Shown: positions 19,411 through 27,839, counted from the first letter of the stretch. The stretch: DNA of 64,000 nucleotides from Lactobacillales bacterium (GCA_031261175.1 JAISJW010000021.1:1-64000); one strand, 5' to 3'. A program made the numbers and translations. The notes: generated from the sequence alone by a model not told the origin.

Positions 19411-19441
19411 GGCTCGAAAGAGTTATAGGGCGAGTCTTTCG
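19411..19441 (+). ncRNA. Small pseudoknot-like RNA in the Abi leader
   Basis: Segments occur in the order CTCG (19413-19416), AAAGA (19417-19421), CGAG (19431-19434), TCTTT (19435-19439). This is the 1-2-1'-2' arrangement of an H-type pseudoknot, starting about 17 bases after the likely transcription start. Structured RNAs have been reported upstream of Abi_2 (abiF) genes; whether this is the same motif needs a covariance-model search. A simple hairpin (CGAAAGA/TCTTTCG) is the alternative fold. Confidence 0.5.
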
Positions 19442-19461
19442 TTTATATAGGGAGAATCACG

Positions 19462-20397
19462 TTGACCAAACACTTTCATAGCTACGAAGAACAACTAGCT
19501 AAACTTAAATCTCGCAATTTAGTTGTGCACGACGAACATTTTGCGTTGACTTTTTTAGAGAAAAACAATTATTATCGGTTCACCGGATACTTACATATGT
19601 TTAGGGATAAAAATCCGAAAACTGGTGATCTTTTAGATTCTTATGTTCAAAACACTGATTTTAATGATATTGTAGAACTATATAACTTCGATGCCAACCT
19701 TAGATCGGCTTGCTTAAATGTTCTAGCGGGTTTAGAAGTTTATTTTACATCCGTTATTGCTCACGAAATTGGTAAGCTAAACCCCTATGCCTATCTTGAT
19801 TTATCTATCTTAAATCCAAATGCCACTGCCAAAGATAAAAATCACCACGATGCTTGGATAACACGTTACGAGAAAATAATCCACAATTCGCGGAATGAAA
19901 TTTGCGTTATCCATCACATGGAAAATTACAATGGTAAATTACCGGTGTGGGCAATGGTCGAAATTATAGATTGGGGATCACTATCCGTTCTTTATTCTCT
20001 TTGCTCGCTAGATATTCAAAAAAATATTTGTTCCCATCTGGATTCGGCTTTAACTCCTAAATTGCTAAAATCTTGGCTGCAAACATTGAATATTTTTCGT
20101 AATTATTGCGCACATAATTCGCGATTGTGGAATCGCAAATTAACCATTAGACCGGCTCGGCCTAATGCAAATATTTTCCGCGAATTCGCTAATTTAGAAA
20201 TCGCTGACGTTCCAAATGATAAAATATTTTTGACCCTATCTATTATTCAATATCTTTGTTCGAAGATTTCACCCGCCCACTTGAATCTAATTCCGCTCGC
20301 AGTAAATTCGCTTCCTACTTCAAATGGAATTTCCTCTAAAAATATGGGCTTTCCTTTGTCGCATTGGCGAGAGCACCCGTTGTGGAAAATAAATTAA
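19462..20397 (+). CDS. Abi_2 family abortive-infection protein (AbiD/AbiF-like, HEPN)
   Basis: The 311-residue protein opens with the Abi_2 hallmark (YEEQLAKLKSRNL...FLEKNNYYRFTGY). The C-terminal half carries RNYCAHNSRLWNR, an R-x4-H motif as in HEPN RNase domains. Abi_2 proteins (AbiD, AbiF) abort phage infection in lactococci, presumably by RNA cleavage. The start is TTG at 19462 with SD AGGGAGA at proper spacing; no in-frame ATG lies at the family's N-terminus. It has its own promoter and a structured leader, lies between the R-M operon and two small toxin cassettes, and has low GC like the R-M genes, suggesting acquired DNA. Confidence 0.85.
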   Translation: MTKHFHSYEEQLAKLKSRNLVVHDEHFALTFLEKNNYYRFTGYLHMFRDKNPKTGDLLDSYVQNTDFNDIVELYNFDANLRSACLNVLAGLEVYFTSVIAHEIGKLNPYAYLDLSILNPNATAKDKNHHDAWITRYEKIIHNSRNEICVIHHMENYNGKLPVWAMVEIIDWGSLSVLYSLCSLDIQKNICSHLDSALTPKLLKSWLQTLNIFRNYCAHNSRLWNRKLTIRPARPNANIFREFANLEIADVPNDKIFLTLSIIQYLCSKISPAHLNLIPLAVNSLPTSNGISSKNMGFPLSHWREHPLWKIN

Positions 20398-20537
20398 TTT
20401 GAATTTTCAATCCATTACTTAACGGTATGGTATCATTATTATTTCACAGAAAAAAAGCAATCCTTCATTTGCTAAGGCCGCTCTATTTTCACCTTCAAAA
20501 ATTTATTAAGCTTTTTCAACGTTTTAAGTTTCTCGAC

Positions 20538-20566
20538 TTGACTTATTTAGCGATATTCGTTAAGAT
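20538..20566 (+). promoter_or_regulatory. Toxin promoter, cassette 1
   Basis: -35 TTGACT (20538-20543), 17 bases, -10 TAAGAT (20561-20566). The 5' leader differs from the other two cassettes: it carries a CCCCAC/GTGGGG hairpin instead of the GGTAGCTCGTTT block. Confidence 0.65.
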
Positions 20567-20647
20567 ATTAAATGAAAGTACCCCACACACCTCTCATCGA
20601 AGTGGCCCACGTGGGGTCGTTTTTTTTCAACTATTGGAGATGATTTC

Positions 20648-20773
20648 ATGGACAAACAATCCATGGCGTTCCAGAAATCCAGGAAAGGGTTTCCCTGTCT
20701 TTATGTCCGTTTCGGACGTTTTGCATTTTGTCGAAATCATGATGTTACTCATCATGTTTCGTGAAAACAGCAA
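20648..20773 (+). CDS. Possible leader reading frame of toxin cassette 1
   Basis: The ATG follows TGGAGATGATTTC, an SD-like site at good spacing. Its first bases form the hairpin CATGGA, loop, TCCATG seen in all three cassettes. The frame (start MDKQSM) runs through the toxin gene in another phase. It may be a translated leader coupled to the toxin, as mok is to hok, or only a ribosome-loading or sequestering structure. Confidence 0.25.
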
Positions 20774-20786
20774 TAAAAAAGATTAA
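20703..20786 (+). CDS. 27-residue hydrophobic toxin-like peptide, copy 1
   Basis: The peptide starts MSVSDVLHFVEIMMLLIMF and ends RENSNKKD: one short membrane helix (residues 6-19) and a charged tail. This is the layout of type I toxins of the Fst/TxpA/BsrG or holin-like kind. It is one of three paralogues here (also 21187 and 33957) that share START-DLLH-IEI and FREN-NKKD. An SD-like AGGAAAGGG lies 10-15 bases upstream, close to structured sequence. A convergent RNA promoter follows. Known families act by inserting into the membrane. Toxicity here is inferred, not shown. Confidence 0.65.
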   Translation: MSVSDVLHFVEIMMLLIMFRENSNKKD

Positions 20787-20897
20787 CCACCCTTCAGACT
20801 TTAGCGAGTCTGGTGATTAATCTAATCATCTAAACGAGCTGCCGCGTTAGCGACGCTAGTATGTTAAGGGTCGATGTTGACGCATCGGCTCTTTTCA
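20777..20897 (-). ncRNA. Antitoxin-like convergent RNA, copy 1
   Basis: On the minus strand: -35 TTGAAT (20927-20932), exactly 17 bases, -10 TATTAT (20904-20909), start near 20897. The RNA ends at a hairpin (GATTAATCACC...GGTGGTTAATC-like arms, 20783-20822) followed by TTTTTTATT. It overlaps the 3' end of the toxin transcript by about 115 bases, giving full complementarity there. The toxin mRNA has its own terminator opposite (GTCGATG...CATCGGC-TCTTTT). Confidence 0.65.
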
Positions 20898-20963
20898 TTT
20901 ATTATAATACTAAATTTCTGCTATGAATTCAATAAATCCGCAAATTCTTAACGCTAATTATTT

Positions 20964-21016
20964 TTAAGCCGTTTTTGTTGCAATTCAAGGTGCGAATTGC
21001 AATAAAAACGGCTTAA
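20964..21016. repeat. Long hairpin between toxin cassettes 1 and 2
   Basis: TTAAGCCGTTTTTGTTGCAATTC (arms 20964-20986 and 20994-21016) forms a 23-base stem with one mismatch and a 7-base loop. It is similar in style to 21520-21583 and 41930-42003 (terminal ...TTTTAAGGCC type). Confidence 0.8.
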
Positions 21017-21038
21017 TTGCTACTAGCATTAAGCACGG

Positions 21039-21068
21039 TTGAATATATTTGGAATTTTGTGCTAAAAT
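21039..21068 (+). promoter_or_regulatory. Toxin promoter, cassette 2
   Basis: -35 TTGAAT (21039-21044), 18 bases, extended -10 TGCTAAAAT (box 21063-21068). The leader then has CACTAG and GTAGCTCGTTT, complementary to CTAGTG and AAACGAGCTGC near the mRNA 3' end. This allows a long-range 5'-3' closure. Confidence 0.7.
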
Positions 21069-21130
21069 TTCAAAACACTAGTTAAAGTTAATGGTGGTAG
21101 CTCGTTTCTTTATCGATTGGAGGTGATTTC

Positions 21131-21214
21131 ATGGACAAACAATCCATGGTGCTTCGGAAATCTATAGGAAGGAGTTCCCTGTCTTTATGTCCACTTCGGA
21201 CTTATTGCACTTGA
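21131..21214 (+). CDS. Possible 27-codon leader reading frame of toxin cassette 2
   Basis: The ATG is preceded by GGAGGTGAT, an almost perfect complement of the 16S rRNA 3' end, and begins the CATGGA/TCCATG hairpin. The frame (MDKQSMVLRK...PLRTYCT) stops 28 bases inside the toxin gene, so ribosomes could re-initiate on the toxin. The same length and ending occur in cassette 3. Whether a peptide is made is unknown. Confidence 0.3.
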   Translation: MDKQSMVLRKSIGRSSLSLCPLRTYCT

Positions 21215-21270
21215 TCGAAATCGTGATTATCTTAATCACGTTTCGAGAAAACGGTAATAAAAAAGATTAA
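21187..21270 (+). CDS. 27-residue hydrophobic toxin-like peptide, copy 2
   Basis: The peptide begins MSTSDLLHLIEIVIILIT and ends FRENGNKKD. Compared with copies 1 and 3 the changes are conservative in the helix (IEIVIILI versus IEIMMLLI), consistent with selection on a membrane peptide. SD AGGAAGGAG lies about 12 bases upstream of the ATG. It lies 400 bases from copy 1 in the same orientation, so the two form a tandem pair next to the Abi gene. Assignment to a type I toxin family is by layout and context; no single known family is claimed. Confidence 0.7.
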   Translation: MSTSDLLHLIEIVIILITFRENGNKKD

Positions 21271-21382
21271 CCACCCTTCAAAACTTTAGCAGGTTTTGGT
21301 GGTTAATCATCATCTAAACGAGCTGCCGCGATTAGCGACGCTAGTGTGTTAAGGGTCGACGTTGACGCGTCGGCTCTTTTCA
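21258..21382 (-). ncRNA. Antitoxin-like convergent RNA, copy 2
   Basis: On the minus strand: -35 TTGAAA (21412-21417), 17 bases, -10 TATTAT (21389-21394), start near 21382. It terminates at a hairpin with perfect arms GATTAACCACC / GGTGGTTAATC (21265-21308) followed by TTTTTTATT. The toxin mRNA terminator lies opposite: GTCGACG, loop, CGTCGGC-TCTTTT (21356-21380). Confidence 0.7.
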
Positions 21383-21519
21383 TTTATTATAATATCAAAT
21401 TACGCAACTTATTTCAACTGATTAGCAAAATCATTAATAAAAACTAGATTTTCTTTTTCGTATTTTTTTGCGTTTCGCTACATTTTTTTGCAAAAAATTT
21501 CAATTATTTTTGCCCTATG

Positions 21520-21583
21520 TGCTTTTAAGGCCTTTTTACGCAATCCAGGCTCTGGATTGCGTAAAAAAGGCCTTAAAAGCGCA
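21520..21583. repeat. Near-perfect long palindrome (GGCCTTTTTACGCAATCCAG type)
   Basis: The arm TGCTTTTAAGGCCTTTTTACG-CAATCCAG and its complement, beginning CTGGATTGCGTAAAAAAGG, form a stem of about 29 bases with a 3-base loop. The right half is repeated almost exactly at 41967-41998. It lies between toxin cassette 2 and rlmN. Confidence 0.88.
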
Positions 21584-21686
21584 TGAGCTGTTTTGAACAT
21601 TCGAAAAGTGCAGTTAATCGCTCGTTTTGGAACAGTTGAACCGCTGTACTTAGCCCAAAATAGCCCTAGGAGCTAGTTTTTTAGTT

Positions 21687-22784
21687 TTACTCTGCACCTT
21701 TATTCAGGCAGGTTTTGTAGTCGCCTTCAAGTTTCATTTGCTTGCTGCGAAGTTGACCGCAGGCTGCATCGATGTCGTCACCGTGTTCGCGGCGCACGAT
21801 GGCGTTGATGCCTTTTTTGTGCAACGTGTTATGGAACTTCTCAATACTCGTTTTCGACGAACGTTGATACTGATCGTGCTCATCGACGGCGTTATACGGA
21901 ATCAAATTCACATAAGCTAATTTTTTATTAGCGGCAAGTAAAGCCGCGAGTTCCAACGCTAATTCAGGAGTATCATTGACTCCGTTTATCATAATATATT
22001 CAAAGGTTACGCGGCGATTGCGTTCGCGGGCGTATTCCCACAATGCTTCCATCAAATCCTTCAAAGGATATGCCTTATTAACAGGCATTAAACGCGTGCG
22101 CAATTCGTCATTTGGCGCGTGTAAACTGATGGCTAAATTGACCTGTTTTTCACGCTTAGCAAACTCACGGATCATCGGAATCAGACCACTCGTCGAAACA
22201 GTAATGTGACGCGCTCCGATCGCTAAACCGTGATCAGAATTAATAATATCGATAAAGTTCATCACGTTTTGATAATTATCAAAAGGCTCGCCAATTCCCA
22301 TCACGACTACGTGTGAGACGCGTTTCTCGCCACCATCAGAAGAATTGCGGTCAAAGTATTTTTGCACCGTCATAATTTCTTCAACGATTTCGCCTGCCGT
22401 TAAATCACGCTTTTTAGTCAATAAACCGCTAGCACAAAACGTACAGCCGATATTACAGCCGACCTGCGTCGTAACGCAAACGCTCAAGCCGTAATCGTGC
22501 ACCATCAAAACCGTCTCGATCAAATTCCCATCGGCAAGTCGCAACAAGAACTTAGTCGTCCCGTCACTTGCCACCTGCACTAGGTCGATTTTCATCGTTT
22601 CTAGCACGAAATTCGCCTTCAAAAATTCACGCAAATCGACGCTCAAATTCGTCATCTCGTCAAAAGAATCGACGCGTTTGCGGTAAAGCCACTCCCACAC
22701 TTGGGTCGCGCGGAACTTTTTCTGCCCGTTCGCAACGAACCAATCAATCAGCTCATCGCGGGTCAAAGAGTAAATCGAATCCAT
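21687..22784 (-). CDS. rlmN: 23S rRNA (A2503-C2) methyltransferase RlmN
   Basis: RlmN is a radical-SAM enzyme that methylates C2 of A2503 in 23S rRNA and A37 in some tRNAs. The 365-residue protein has the cluster motif [11 protein letters not shown] (about residue 111-121) and the [10 protein letters not shown] block. It also has [13 protein letters not shown] and the second catalytic cysteine near the C-terminus ([11 protein letters not shown]). SD AGAGGAC lies before the ATG; the gene starts 8 bases after the glmM stop, so it closes the cdaA-cdaR-glmM-rlmN group. Confidence 0.96.
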   Translation of the reverse strand: MDSIYSLTRDELIDWFVANGQKKFRATQVWEWLYRKRVDSFDEMTNLSVDLREFLKANFVLETMKIDLVQVASDGTTKFLLRLADGNLIETVLMVHDYGLSVCVTTQVGCNIGCTFCASGLLTKKRDLTAGEIVEEIMTVQKYFDRNSSDGGEKRVSHVVVMGIGEPFDNYQNVMNFIDIINSDHGLAIGARHITVSTSGLIPMIREFAKREKQVNLAISLHAPNDELRTRLMPVNKAYPLKDLMEALWEYARERNRRVTFEYIMINGVNDTPELALELAALLAANKKLAYVNLIPYNAVDEHDQYQRSSKTSIEKFHNTLHKKGINAIVRREHGDDIDAACGQLRSKQMKLEGDYKTCLNKGAE

Positions 22785-22792
22785 CTCGTCCT

Positions 22793-24154
22793 CTATTCTA
22801 TCCCGATCGTAGCTCGCACCACATCGGCAATTTTGTCGCAGTAATAATCGACCGCATCCATCGTCGGAGCCTCCGCCATCACGCGAAGTAGCGGCTCAGT
22901 CCCGCTCGCACGAACCAAAATCCGCCCGTCCCCTGCCATCTCAGCTTCCGCCTCGGCAATTACTTTGGCAATTTCCGGCACTTCAACAGCGCGGTCTTTA
23001 TCAGCATTATTTACGCGGATATTAACTAATTTTTGCGGATAAATCGTAACTTCGCCGGCAAGTTCGCTCAACTTTTTACCGGTTTCGCGCATGATATTGA
23101 CAAGCTGAATTCCGAAATACATTCCGTCGCCGGTTGTCGATGCACCGAGATAAATAAGGTGTCCACTTTGTTCGCCACCTAAAACGTAACCGCTCTTGCG
23201 CATTTCTTCGACCACGTAACGGTCGCCAACACCAACGATAACATCTTTGATGCCATTTTCAGCGAGCGCCTTGCGGAAACCTAAGTTGCTCATAACTGTC
23301 GCAACTAAAGTGTCGTCACGAAGCAAACCTTCACGTTTCAAGTGTTTAGCGAAGATGAACATAATCTTGTCGCCATCGACAATATCGCCATTTTCGTCAA
23401 CCGCGATAATCCGGTCGCCGTCACCATCAAAGGCTAAACCGACATCAGAACCGCACTCTCTAACCAAAACCTGCAAGGCTTCGGGATGCGTCGAACCAAC
23501 TCCGTCGTTGATTGACAGACCGTCGATTTTTCCACCGATAACGTCGAATTCAGCATCCAAATCAGCGAAGACTTGATTTACTAAAGCAGCTGTCGAGCCA
23601 TTCGCAGCATCTAAAGCGACTTTTATTCCGTTAAACGATTCCGGTACTGATTTTACCAAGTACTCGCGGTATTTCAAGCGACCTTCTGGGAAGTCGTGAA
23701 CCGTTCCTAAACCTTTGTCGCTCGGACGAGGCAGCTCGTCTACTTCAGCATCGATTAATTTTTCGATTTCGTCTTCTAGCTCGTCGACCAATTTAAAGCC
23801 GTCCGCTCCGAAGAATTTAATTCCGTTATCTAAAACCGGGTTGTGCGATGCGCTGATCATGATCCCGCAACTTGCCCCCTGTTTTTTAGTCAAGTAAGCG
23901 ACTGCGGGCGTCGAGATGATGCCTAAGCGGTACACTTCGATTCCGACGCTCAACAACCCAGCAACCAAAGCCGACTCAAGCATTTCACCTGAGATGCGTG
24001 TATCGCGGCCGACTAGCGCGACCGGCGTTTCCCCGCTTGCGATGTGTTGCGTCAACACGTAACCGCCACAGCGACCTAATTTAAATGCGAATTCCGGCGT
24101 CAACTCTTGGTTTGCGACCCCGCGGACTCCGTCCGTTCCAAAATATTTACCCAT
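22793..24154 (-). CDS. glmM: Phosphoglucosamine mutase
   Basis: GlmM converts glucosamine-6-phosphate to glucosamine-1-phosphate for cell-wall precursor synthesis. The 453-residue protein has the start [12 protein letters not shown], the phosphoserine loop [15 protein letters not shown], the metal-binding DGDGDR and the C-terminal phosphate loop [12 protein letters not shown]. It overlaps cdaR by 8 bases. The order cdaA-cdaR-glmM is the standard Firmicutes arrangement in which CdaR and GlmM modulate the diadenylate cyclase. Confidence 0.98.
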   Translation of the reverse strand: MGKYFGTDGVRGVANQELTPEFAFKLGRCGGYVLTQHIASGETPVALVGRDTRISGEMLESALVAGLLSVGIEVYRLGIISTPAVAYLTKKQGASCGIMISASHNPVLDNGIKFFGADGFKLVDELEDEIEKLIDAEVDELPRPSDKGLGTVHDFPEGRLKYREYLVKSVPESFNGIKVALDAANGSTAALVNQVFADLDAEFDVIGGKIDGLSINDGVGSTHPEALQVLVRECGSDVGLAFDGDGDRIIAVDENGDIVDGDKIMFIFAKHLKREGLLRDDTLVATVMSNLGFRKALAENGIKDVIVGVGDRYVVEEMRKSGYVLGGEQSGHLIYLGASTTGDGMYFGIQLVNIMRETGKKLSELAGEVTIYPQKLVNIRVNNADKDRAVEVPEIAKVIAEAEAEMAGDGRILVRASGTEPLLRVMAEAPTMDAVDYYCDKIADVVRATIGIE

Positions 24155-24833
24155 TACTACTCTCCGTTTTATTCGTTATTGTCACGTTGACCTGCGACGG
24201 CTTCGTCACGACGTTCAGCTGATTCCCAGCATCATCAATCGCAATCACCGGCAGCGCGTTGTTGTAATTGCCTTTAAGCTGATCGGCGCTCGGAACTCGC
24301 ACGATCACGTGGGCAATTTTCGCCATTGTCGACTTGCCAGTTTCGACCTGGACTTTCTGCGCGTCGAACGTCACTTTGACGCTGCTATCAACGAAAGGCT
24401 TGTCGTTCGAAAACAACTCGACATCAAAGGATTTCGTCGCTTTTTTGTCGATGTAAACCGAAACTTCGCTCGGCGTCAGCTGCGCGTTGATCCCCTCGTC
24501 AAGCCCTGCAATCATCAAAGGAACCTTGACTTGACCGGTTTGGATTTGCGCTAAGTCAGCGTTGACTTTGAAGGTGCGCGTCGCGTCATTCGCTTCGCGG
24601 CGCAATGCGAGCTGGTTGTAGCTCGACAGGTAAACGTCGACTGACGTCGTTTCGTTCGAAATGTAATATTTCGTGTTGTCATACATGAAATTGATTGGCA
24701 CTTTGAGCTCCGCCGTGTTCAAGACCGAAGTCGTTGTCGCAGGCGTCGTGTAGAACTGAATTTTGACGTAGGCGAACAGGGCGATCGCGATGATTAGCGC
24801 CGCTGTCGGCACGATGAATCTTTTACTTCCCAT
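24147..24833 (-). CDS. cdaR: CdaR (YbbR-domain regulator of CdaA)
   Basis: The 228-residue protein has one N-terminal membrane helix ([20 protein letters not shown]) followed by two YbbR-type beta repeats outside the membrane (about 40-130 and 130-220). It is shorter than proteins with three or four repeats. CdaR binds and tunes the cyclase CdaA. It overlaps cdaA by 11 bases upstream and glmM by 8 bases downstream, so the three are strongly coupled. Confidence 0.9.
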   Translation of the reverse strand: MGSKRFIVPTAALIIAIALFAYVKIQFYTTPATTTSVLNTAELKVPINFMYDNTKYYISNETTSVDVYLSSYNQLALRREANDATRTFKVNADLAQIQTGQVKVPLMIAGLDEGINAQLTPSEVSVYIDKKATKSFDVELFSNDKPFVDSSVKVTFDAQKVQVETGKSTMAKIAHVIVRVPSADQLKGNYNNALPVIAIDDAGNQLNVVTKPSQVNVTITNKTESSNG

Positions 24834-25695
24834 TGAACCGCACCCCCTTCTTAATCGTTCCGATCACACTCGTCGGCTCGTCGTCGCTCGGTAAGAACGA
24901 GGCAAGTCGCATCATCAAGCCGGCGCTTGATACATCTTCCGTCAAAACGCCGTTTTGAGCGATGTTGATTTTCCCGCTCTCTTCGCTGACAACCACGATA
25001 AGGGCATCCGTTTTTTCACTCAGGCCAATTGCCGCTCTGTGTCTTGTTCCGAATTTCGAGTCGATATCGGGATTTTGCGTTAGCGGGAGGAACGAACTTG
25101 CCGAGAGGATTCTGTCTCCGCCGATGATGGCGGCTCCGTCGTGGAGCGGCGTGTTCGGGATGAAGATGTTGATCAAGAGTTCGCTTGAAAGGTCGGCGTC
25201 GAGTTTGATGCCGGTTTCGACGTATTCGCCGAGCAGCGTTTCGCCCTCGAAGACCATCAGGGCGCCGATTTTGCGTTTAGCGAGGTAAGTTGCGGTTTTG
25301 TCGATTTCACCGATGACGTATGGGGTCTTTTTCGCTTTGCGGGCGATGGTTGTGACACCCCATTTTTCTTTTCCGAAGCTCTCTAAGAAGCGGCGGATTT
25401 CCGGTTGGAAAATGATGACGAGGATGACTACCGCTGAGTTCAGGATTAGGTCGATGATGTAGTTGACCGTTTGGAAACCTAGTGTTTGGGCTACGAGTTT
25501 CAGGATGAAAAACGGTATGATCCCTTTGGCGATTTGCCACGCTTGGGTGTCTTTCACGATTTTGATGATTTGGGTGATGAAGAACCAGACGATTAAGAGG
25601 TCGATGATGTTGACGAGCGTCGGCCAGCTCCAGAAATTGCGGAAAATACTTTCAAGAAAATTTATGACGTTAGATGGTAGCGTCGTGAAATTCAT
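24823..25695 (-). CDS. cdaA: Diadenylate cyclase CdaA
   Basis: CdaA makes cyclic-di-AMP from two ATP. The 290-residue protein has three N-terminal membrane helices (about 25-95) and then the DAC domain, with the catalytic motifs DGAAIIGGDRI (about residue 188) and the RHR in TRHRAAIGLSE (about 222). A flexible C-terminal tail follows. It starts 3 bases upstream of the tsaD stop region and shares the operon with cdaR and glmM. A candidate c-di-AMP receptor gene, darA, is present at 47601. Confidence 0.96.
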   Translation of the reverse strand: MNFTTLPSNVINFLESIFRNFWSWPTLVNIIDLLIVWFFITQIIKIVKDTQAWQIAKGIIPFFILKLVAQTLGFQTVNYIIDLILNSAVVILVIIFQPEIRRFLESFGKEKWGVTTIARKAKKTPYVIGEIDKTATYLAKRKIGALMVFEGETLLGEYVETGIKLDADLSSELLINIFIPNTPLHDGAAIIGGDRILSASSFLPLTQNPDIDSKFGTRHRAAIGLSEKTDALIVVVSEESGKINIAQNGVLTEDVSSAGLMMRLASFLPSDDEPTSVIGTIKKGVRFNGK

Positions 25696-25697
25696 AT

Positions 25698-26708
25698 TTA
25701 CTCCTCTTCAAAACTTAGGGATGGTAGCGCGTTGAGGTCAAGGTCGGCGAAGTCTTTCGCGGCCTCTTGGGCGGCAGCGGCCATACCGATCATCGCAGCG
25801 TTGTCGCCACTGAGTTCATTTGATGTTATTATTAATTCGATATTTTCAGGCGTTTTGGCTTCGAGCGCCTCTTTTAGGCCTTTGTTAGCTGCGACGCCGC
25901 CAGCCACAACGAGTTGTTTCACGTTGTATTCTTCAGCTGCTTTGAGCGTTTTTTTGACTAGGACGTCAATGACCGCTTGTTGGAAACTTGCGGCTAGATG
26001 TTTAGGTTCTAGTTTTTCGCCTTTTTGCTCGGCGTTGTGATTCAAGTTGATGACGGCACTTTTGATTCCGCTGAAGCTGAAATCGTAGCTGTCGTCGTCA
26101 ATCATCGGACGCGGCAAGTTGTAGATATCATCACCCGTGTGGGCTAATTCATCAATTTCACGGCCGGCTGGATATTTAAGTCCTAGCACTCGGCCGACTT
26201 TGTCGTAGGCTTCGCCGACTGCGTCATCGCGAGTTTGCCCGATGATTTTTTGTTCGTCTAGTGATGTCATTAAGACAAGTTCGGTATGTCCGCCGCTGAC
26301 TAGGAGTGCTAACAACGGAAATTTTAGATCTGTTACATTTCTGACCGAACACAAGTGGCCAAACATGTGGTTGACCGCGATTAGCGGCAGGTCATTTGCG
26401 AAAGCGTATGCCTTAGCGGCACTTACTCCGACTAAGAGCGCTCCCACTAGACCCGGGCCGTAAGTCACTGCGACACTTGTTAAGTCTTTAGCTGTAACGT
26501 TCGCTTTATATAACGCTTCGTCAATGCAGTATAAAATCTGCTCGACGTGGTGGCGACTTGCCACTTCGGGGACGACGCCGCCAAAGCGTTTATGGCTTTC
26601 GATTTGGGTCGCAACGACGTTGCTTAAAATTTCGCTGCCATTTCTGACGACGGCAGCACTCGTTTCGTCGCAGCTCGTTTCGATTGCGAGGATTAAACTA
26701 TTTTTCAT
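25698..26708 (-). CDS. tsaD: tRNA threonylcarbamoyladenosine transferase subunit TsaD
   Basis: TsaD joins the threonylcarbamoyl group to A37 of ANN-decoding tRNAs, working with TsaB and TsaE. The 336-residue protein has [14 protein letters not shown], the metal-binding histidines in VNHMFGHL (about 107-114), [14 protein letters not shown] and [11 protein letters not shown]. It overlaps rimI by 11 bases. It belongs to the run tsaB-rimI-tsaD and is followed by cdaA. Confidence 0.97.
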   Translation of the reverse strand: MKNSLILAIETSCDETSAAVVRNGSEILSNVVATQIESHKRFGGVVPEVASRHHVEQILYCIDEALYKANVTAKDLTSVAVTYGPGLVGALLVGVSAAKAYAFANDLPLIAVNHMFGHLCSVRNVTDLKFPLLALLVSGGHTELVLMTSLDEQKIIGQTRDDAVGEAYDKVGRVLGLKYPAGREIDELAHTGDDIYNLPRPMIDDDSYDFSFSGIKSAVINLNHNAEQKGEKLEPKHLAASFQQAVIDVLVKKTLKAAEEYNVKQLVVAGGVAANKGLKEALEAKTPENIELIITSNELSGDNAAMIGMAAAAQEAAKDFADLDLNALPSLSFEEE

Positions 26709-26982
26709 AAATTATCGCGTCTTCCGTCGGATTTTTGTAATAATTCTTTCTGGTGTTGATTTCTTTGAAACCAAATTTTTCATAAAGCTTTCGAGCTGGC
26801 TCGTTCGTCACGCGGACTTCGAGGAAAATTTTCGCATCTTCGTTTTCTTTGAGCAAATGCGCTAGCAGTCCATTTGCCACACCCTGCCGTCTGAATTCAG
26901 GCTTGGTTTCGACTTGATAAATTTCGACTTCGTCGAGCACGCGGTTGAATTCGATGAACCCTTGGCTATTTTCTAGTAACAT
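26698..26982 (-). CDS. rimI: N-terminally short RimI-like GNAT acetyltransferase
   Basis: With ATG at 26982 this is a 94-residue protein. The acetyl-CoA loop is present ([19 protein letters not shown]; seen as [18 protein letters not shown]) and so is the C-terminal [21 protein letters not shown] typical of RimI. About 45-50 residues that normally form the first strand and two helices are missing. A TTG at 27009 would add only 9 residues. It lies between tsaB and tsaD, the usual place for rimI, overlapping both. It could be a minimal or inactive relic; the reading frame itself is intact. Confidence 0.75.
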   Translation of the reverse strand: MLLENSQGFIEFNRVLDEVEIYQVETKPEFRRQGVANGLLAHLLKENEDAKIFLEVRVTNEPARKLYEKFGFKEINTRKNYYKNPTEDAIIYEK

Positions 26983-27562
26983 AATCGCCCGTTCCCGTGT
27001 TGTTCTCAAGCCATTTTTCTTCAGCCTCGACGAGCTTCAGATAGCGCGGCTCAAACGTTAAAACATTCTCAACCGGCTCTTTGGCTAGCTTCAAAAACGC
27101 CGCGCCTTTTGGTGCTAAGTTTTCTAAAACTCGCGCGTTTTCTGGCAAGCTCGCCCGTTCAACTAAAGCGTCAGGCGCTATGACTTTTCCGTCTTGGTAA
27201 AGAGTCGCGTAGACGTTGCCGCGCCGCGCGTCTTGAACGCTTGCAACCAACTCGCCCTCTTTTGCGTAACTAGCCGCCACAACTTCGAGCGAGCTAACCG
27301 CATATAACGGAACGCCGTAAGCGTACGCTAAAGTTTTCGCTGTCACGACACCAATCCGCAAGCCCGTATATGATCCTGGCCCCGCTGCGACTATGATTTG
27401 GTCAGGTTTTACGCCGTTCAGAACGGTTTTAATTGCCGGCATCACAGCTATGCTGTGATTTTTCGTGTCTAGCTCGATTATTTCGTTTATTATTTCGCCA
27501 TTTTTCGCCAACCCGACGTAGAGGATGGACGAAGACGTATCAATCATTAAAGTGTACTTCAT
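26966..27562 (-). CDS. tsaB: tRNA threonylcarbamoyladenosine partner protein TsaB
   Basis: TsaB is the dimerisation partner of TsaD. The 198-residue protein starts MKYTLMIDTSSSILYVGL and has the diagnostic VAAGPGSYTGLRIGVVTAKTLAYA (given here in parts: AAGPGSYTGLRIG). It is about 30 residues shorter than usual at the C-terminus. The start codon lies 8 bases after a -10 box TATAAT (27571-27576 on the minus strand) and there is no SD, so the mRNA may be leaderless. It overlaps the rimI start. Confidence 0.93.
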   Translation of the reverse strand: MKYTLMIDTSSSILYVGLAKNGEIINEIIELDTKNHSIAVMPAIKTVLNGVKPDQIIVAAGPGSYTGLRIGVVTAKTLAYAYGVPLYAVSSLEVVAASYAKEGELVASVQDARRGNVYATLYQDGKVIAPDALVERASLPENARVLENLAPKGAAFLKLAKEPVENVLTFEPRYLKLVEAEEKWLENNTGTGDYVTRK

Positions 27563-27592
27563 AACTCAAAATTATACCATAAAACGCCCAAA

Positions 27593-27617
27593 TAAAAAAG
27601 CCTTCGACGAAGGCTTA
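27593..27617 (-). terminator. Terminator before the tsaB promoter
   Basis: On the minus strand AAGCCTTCG, TC, GAAGGCTTTTTTATT. It would end the transcript of the lysozyme-like gene that reads through the palindromic element. Confidence 0.8.
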
Positions 27618-27637
27618 ACGCGGTATATATTAAAAAT

Positions 27638-27694
27638 GTAGCCCTAGTGACGAAAAAAGGCGAAAAATCGACTCTTTTTCGTCACTAGGGCTAC
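27638..27694. repeat. Perfect-arm palindrome (GTAGCCCTAGTGACGAAAAA)
   Basis: GTAGCCCTAGTGACGAAAAA at 27638 pairs with its exact complement ending at 27694 around a short A/T-rich loop. Adjacent to the larger nested palindrome at 27708; both share GTAGCCC ends. Confidence 0.85.
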
Positions 27695-27707
27695 ATTTCG
27701 CTAGAAA

Positions 27708-27839
27708 GTAGCCCCTAAACGACCACTTTTTGAAATTCTGCCCTCTTTTTGTCACAAAAGGGCTATTATATATTTTACAATAGCCCTTTCGTGACAAAAT
27801 ATGGGTGTTTTTCGAAAATCGTGTCATTTCGGGGCCACT
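27708..27839. repeat. Nested palindrome family, copy A
   Basis: The outer arms (GTAGCCCC-TAAACGACCACTTTTTGAAA and its partner ending GTGTCATTTCGGGGCCAC) enclose an inner stem TTTTGTCAC...AAGGGCTATT / AATAGCCCTTTCGTGACAAAA. It is nearly identical to 62726-62856, and both abut the 3' end of a minus-strand gene. The outer module GAC-A-TTTTTCGA is shared with copies C and D (51380, 56963), whose inner stems differ. Confidence 0.88.

Noticed and set aside
20427..20786. Open frame of 119 codons covering toxin cassette 1
   Set aside because: It only extends the 27-residue toxin frame upstream through the promoter and leader; the SD-linked start at 20703 and similarity to the other two copies define the real gene.
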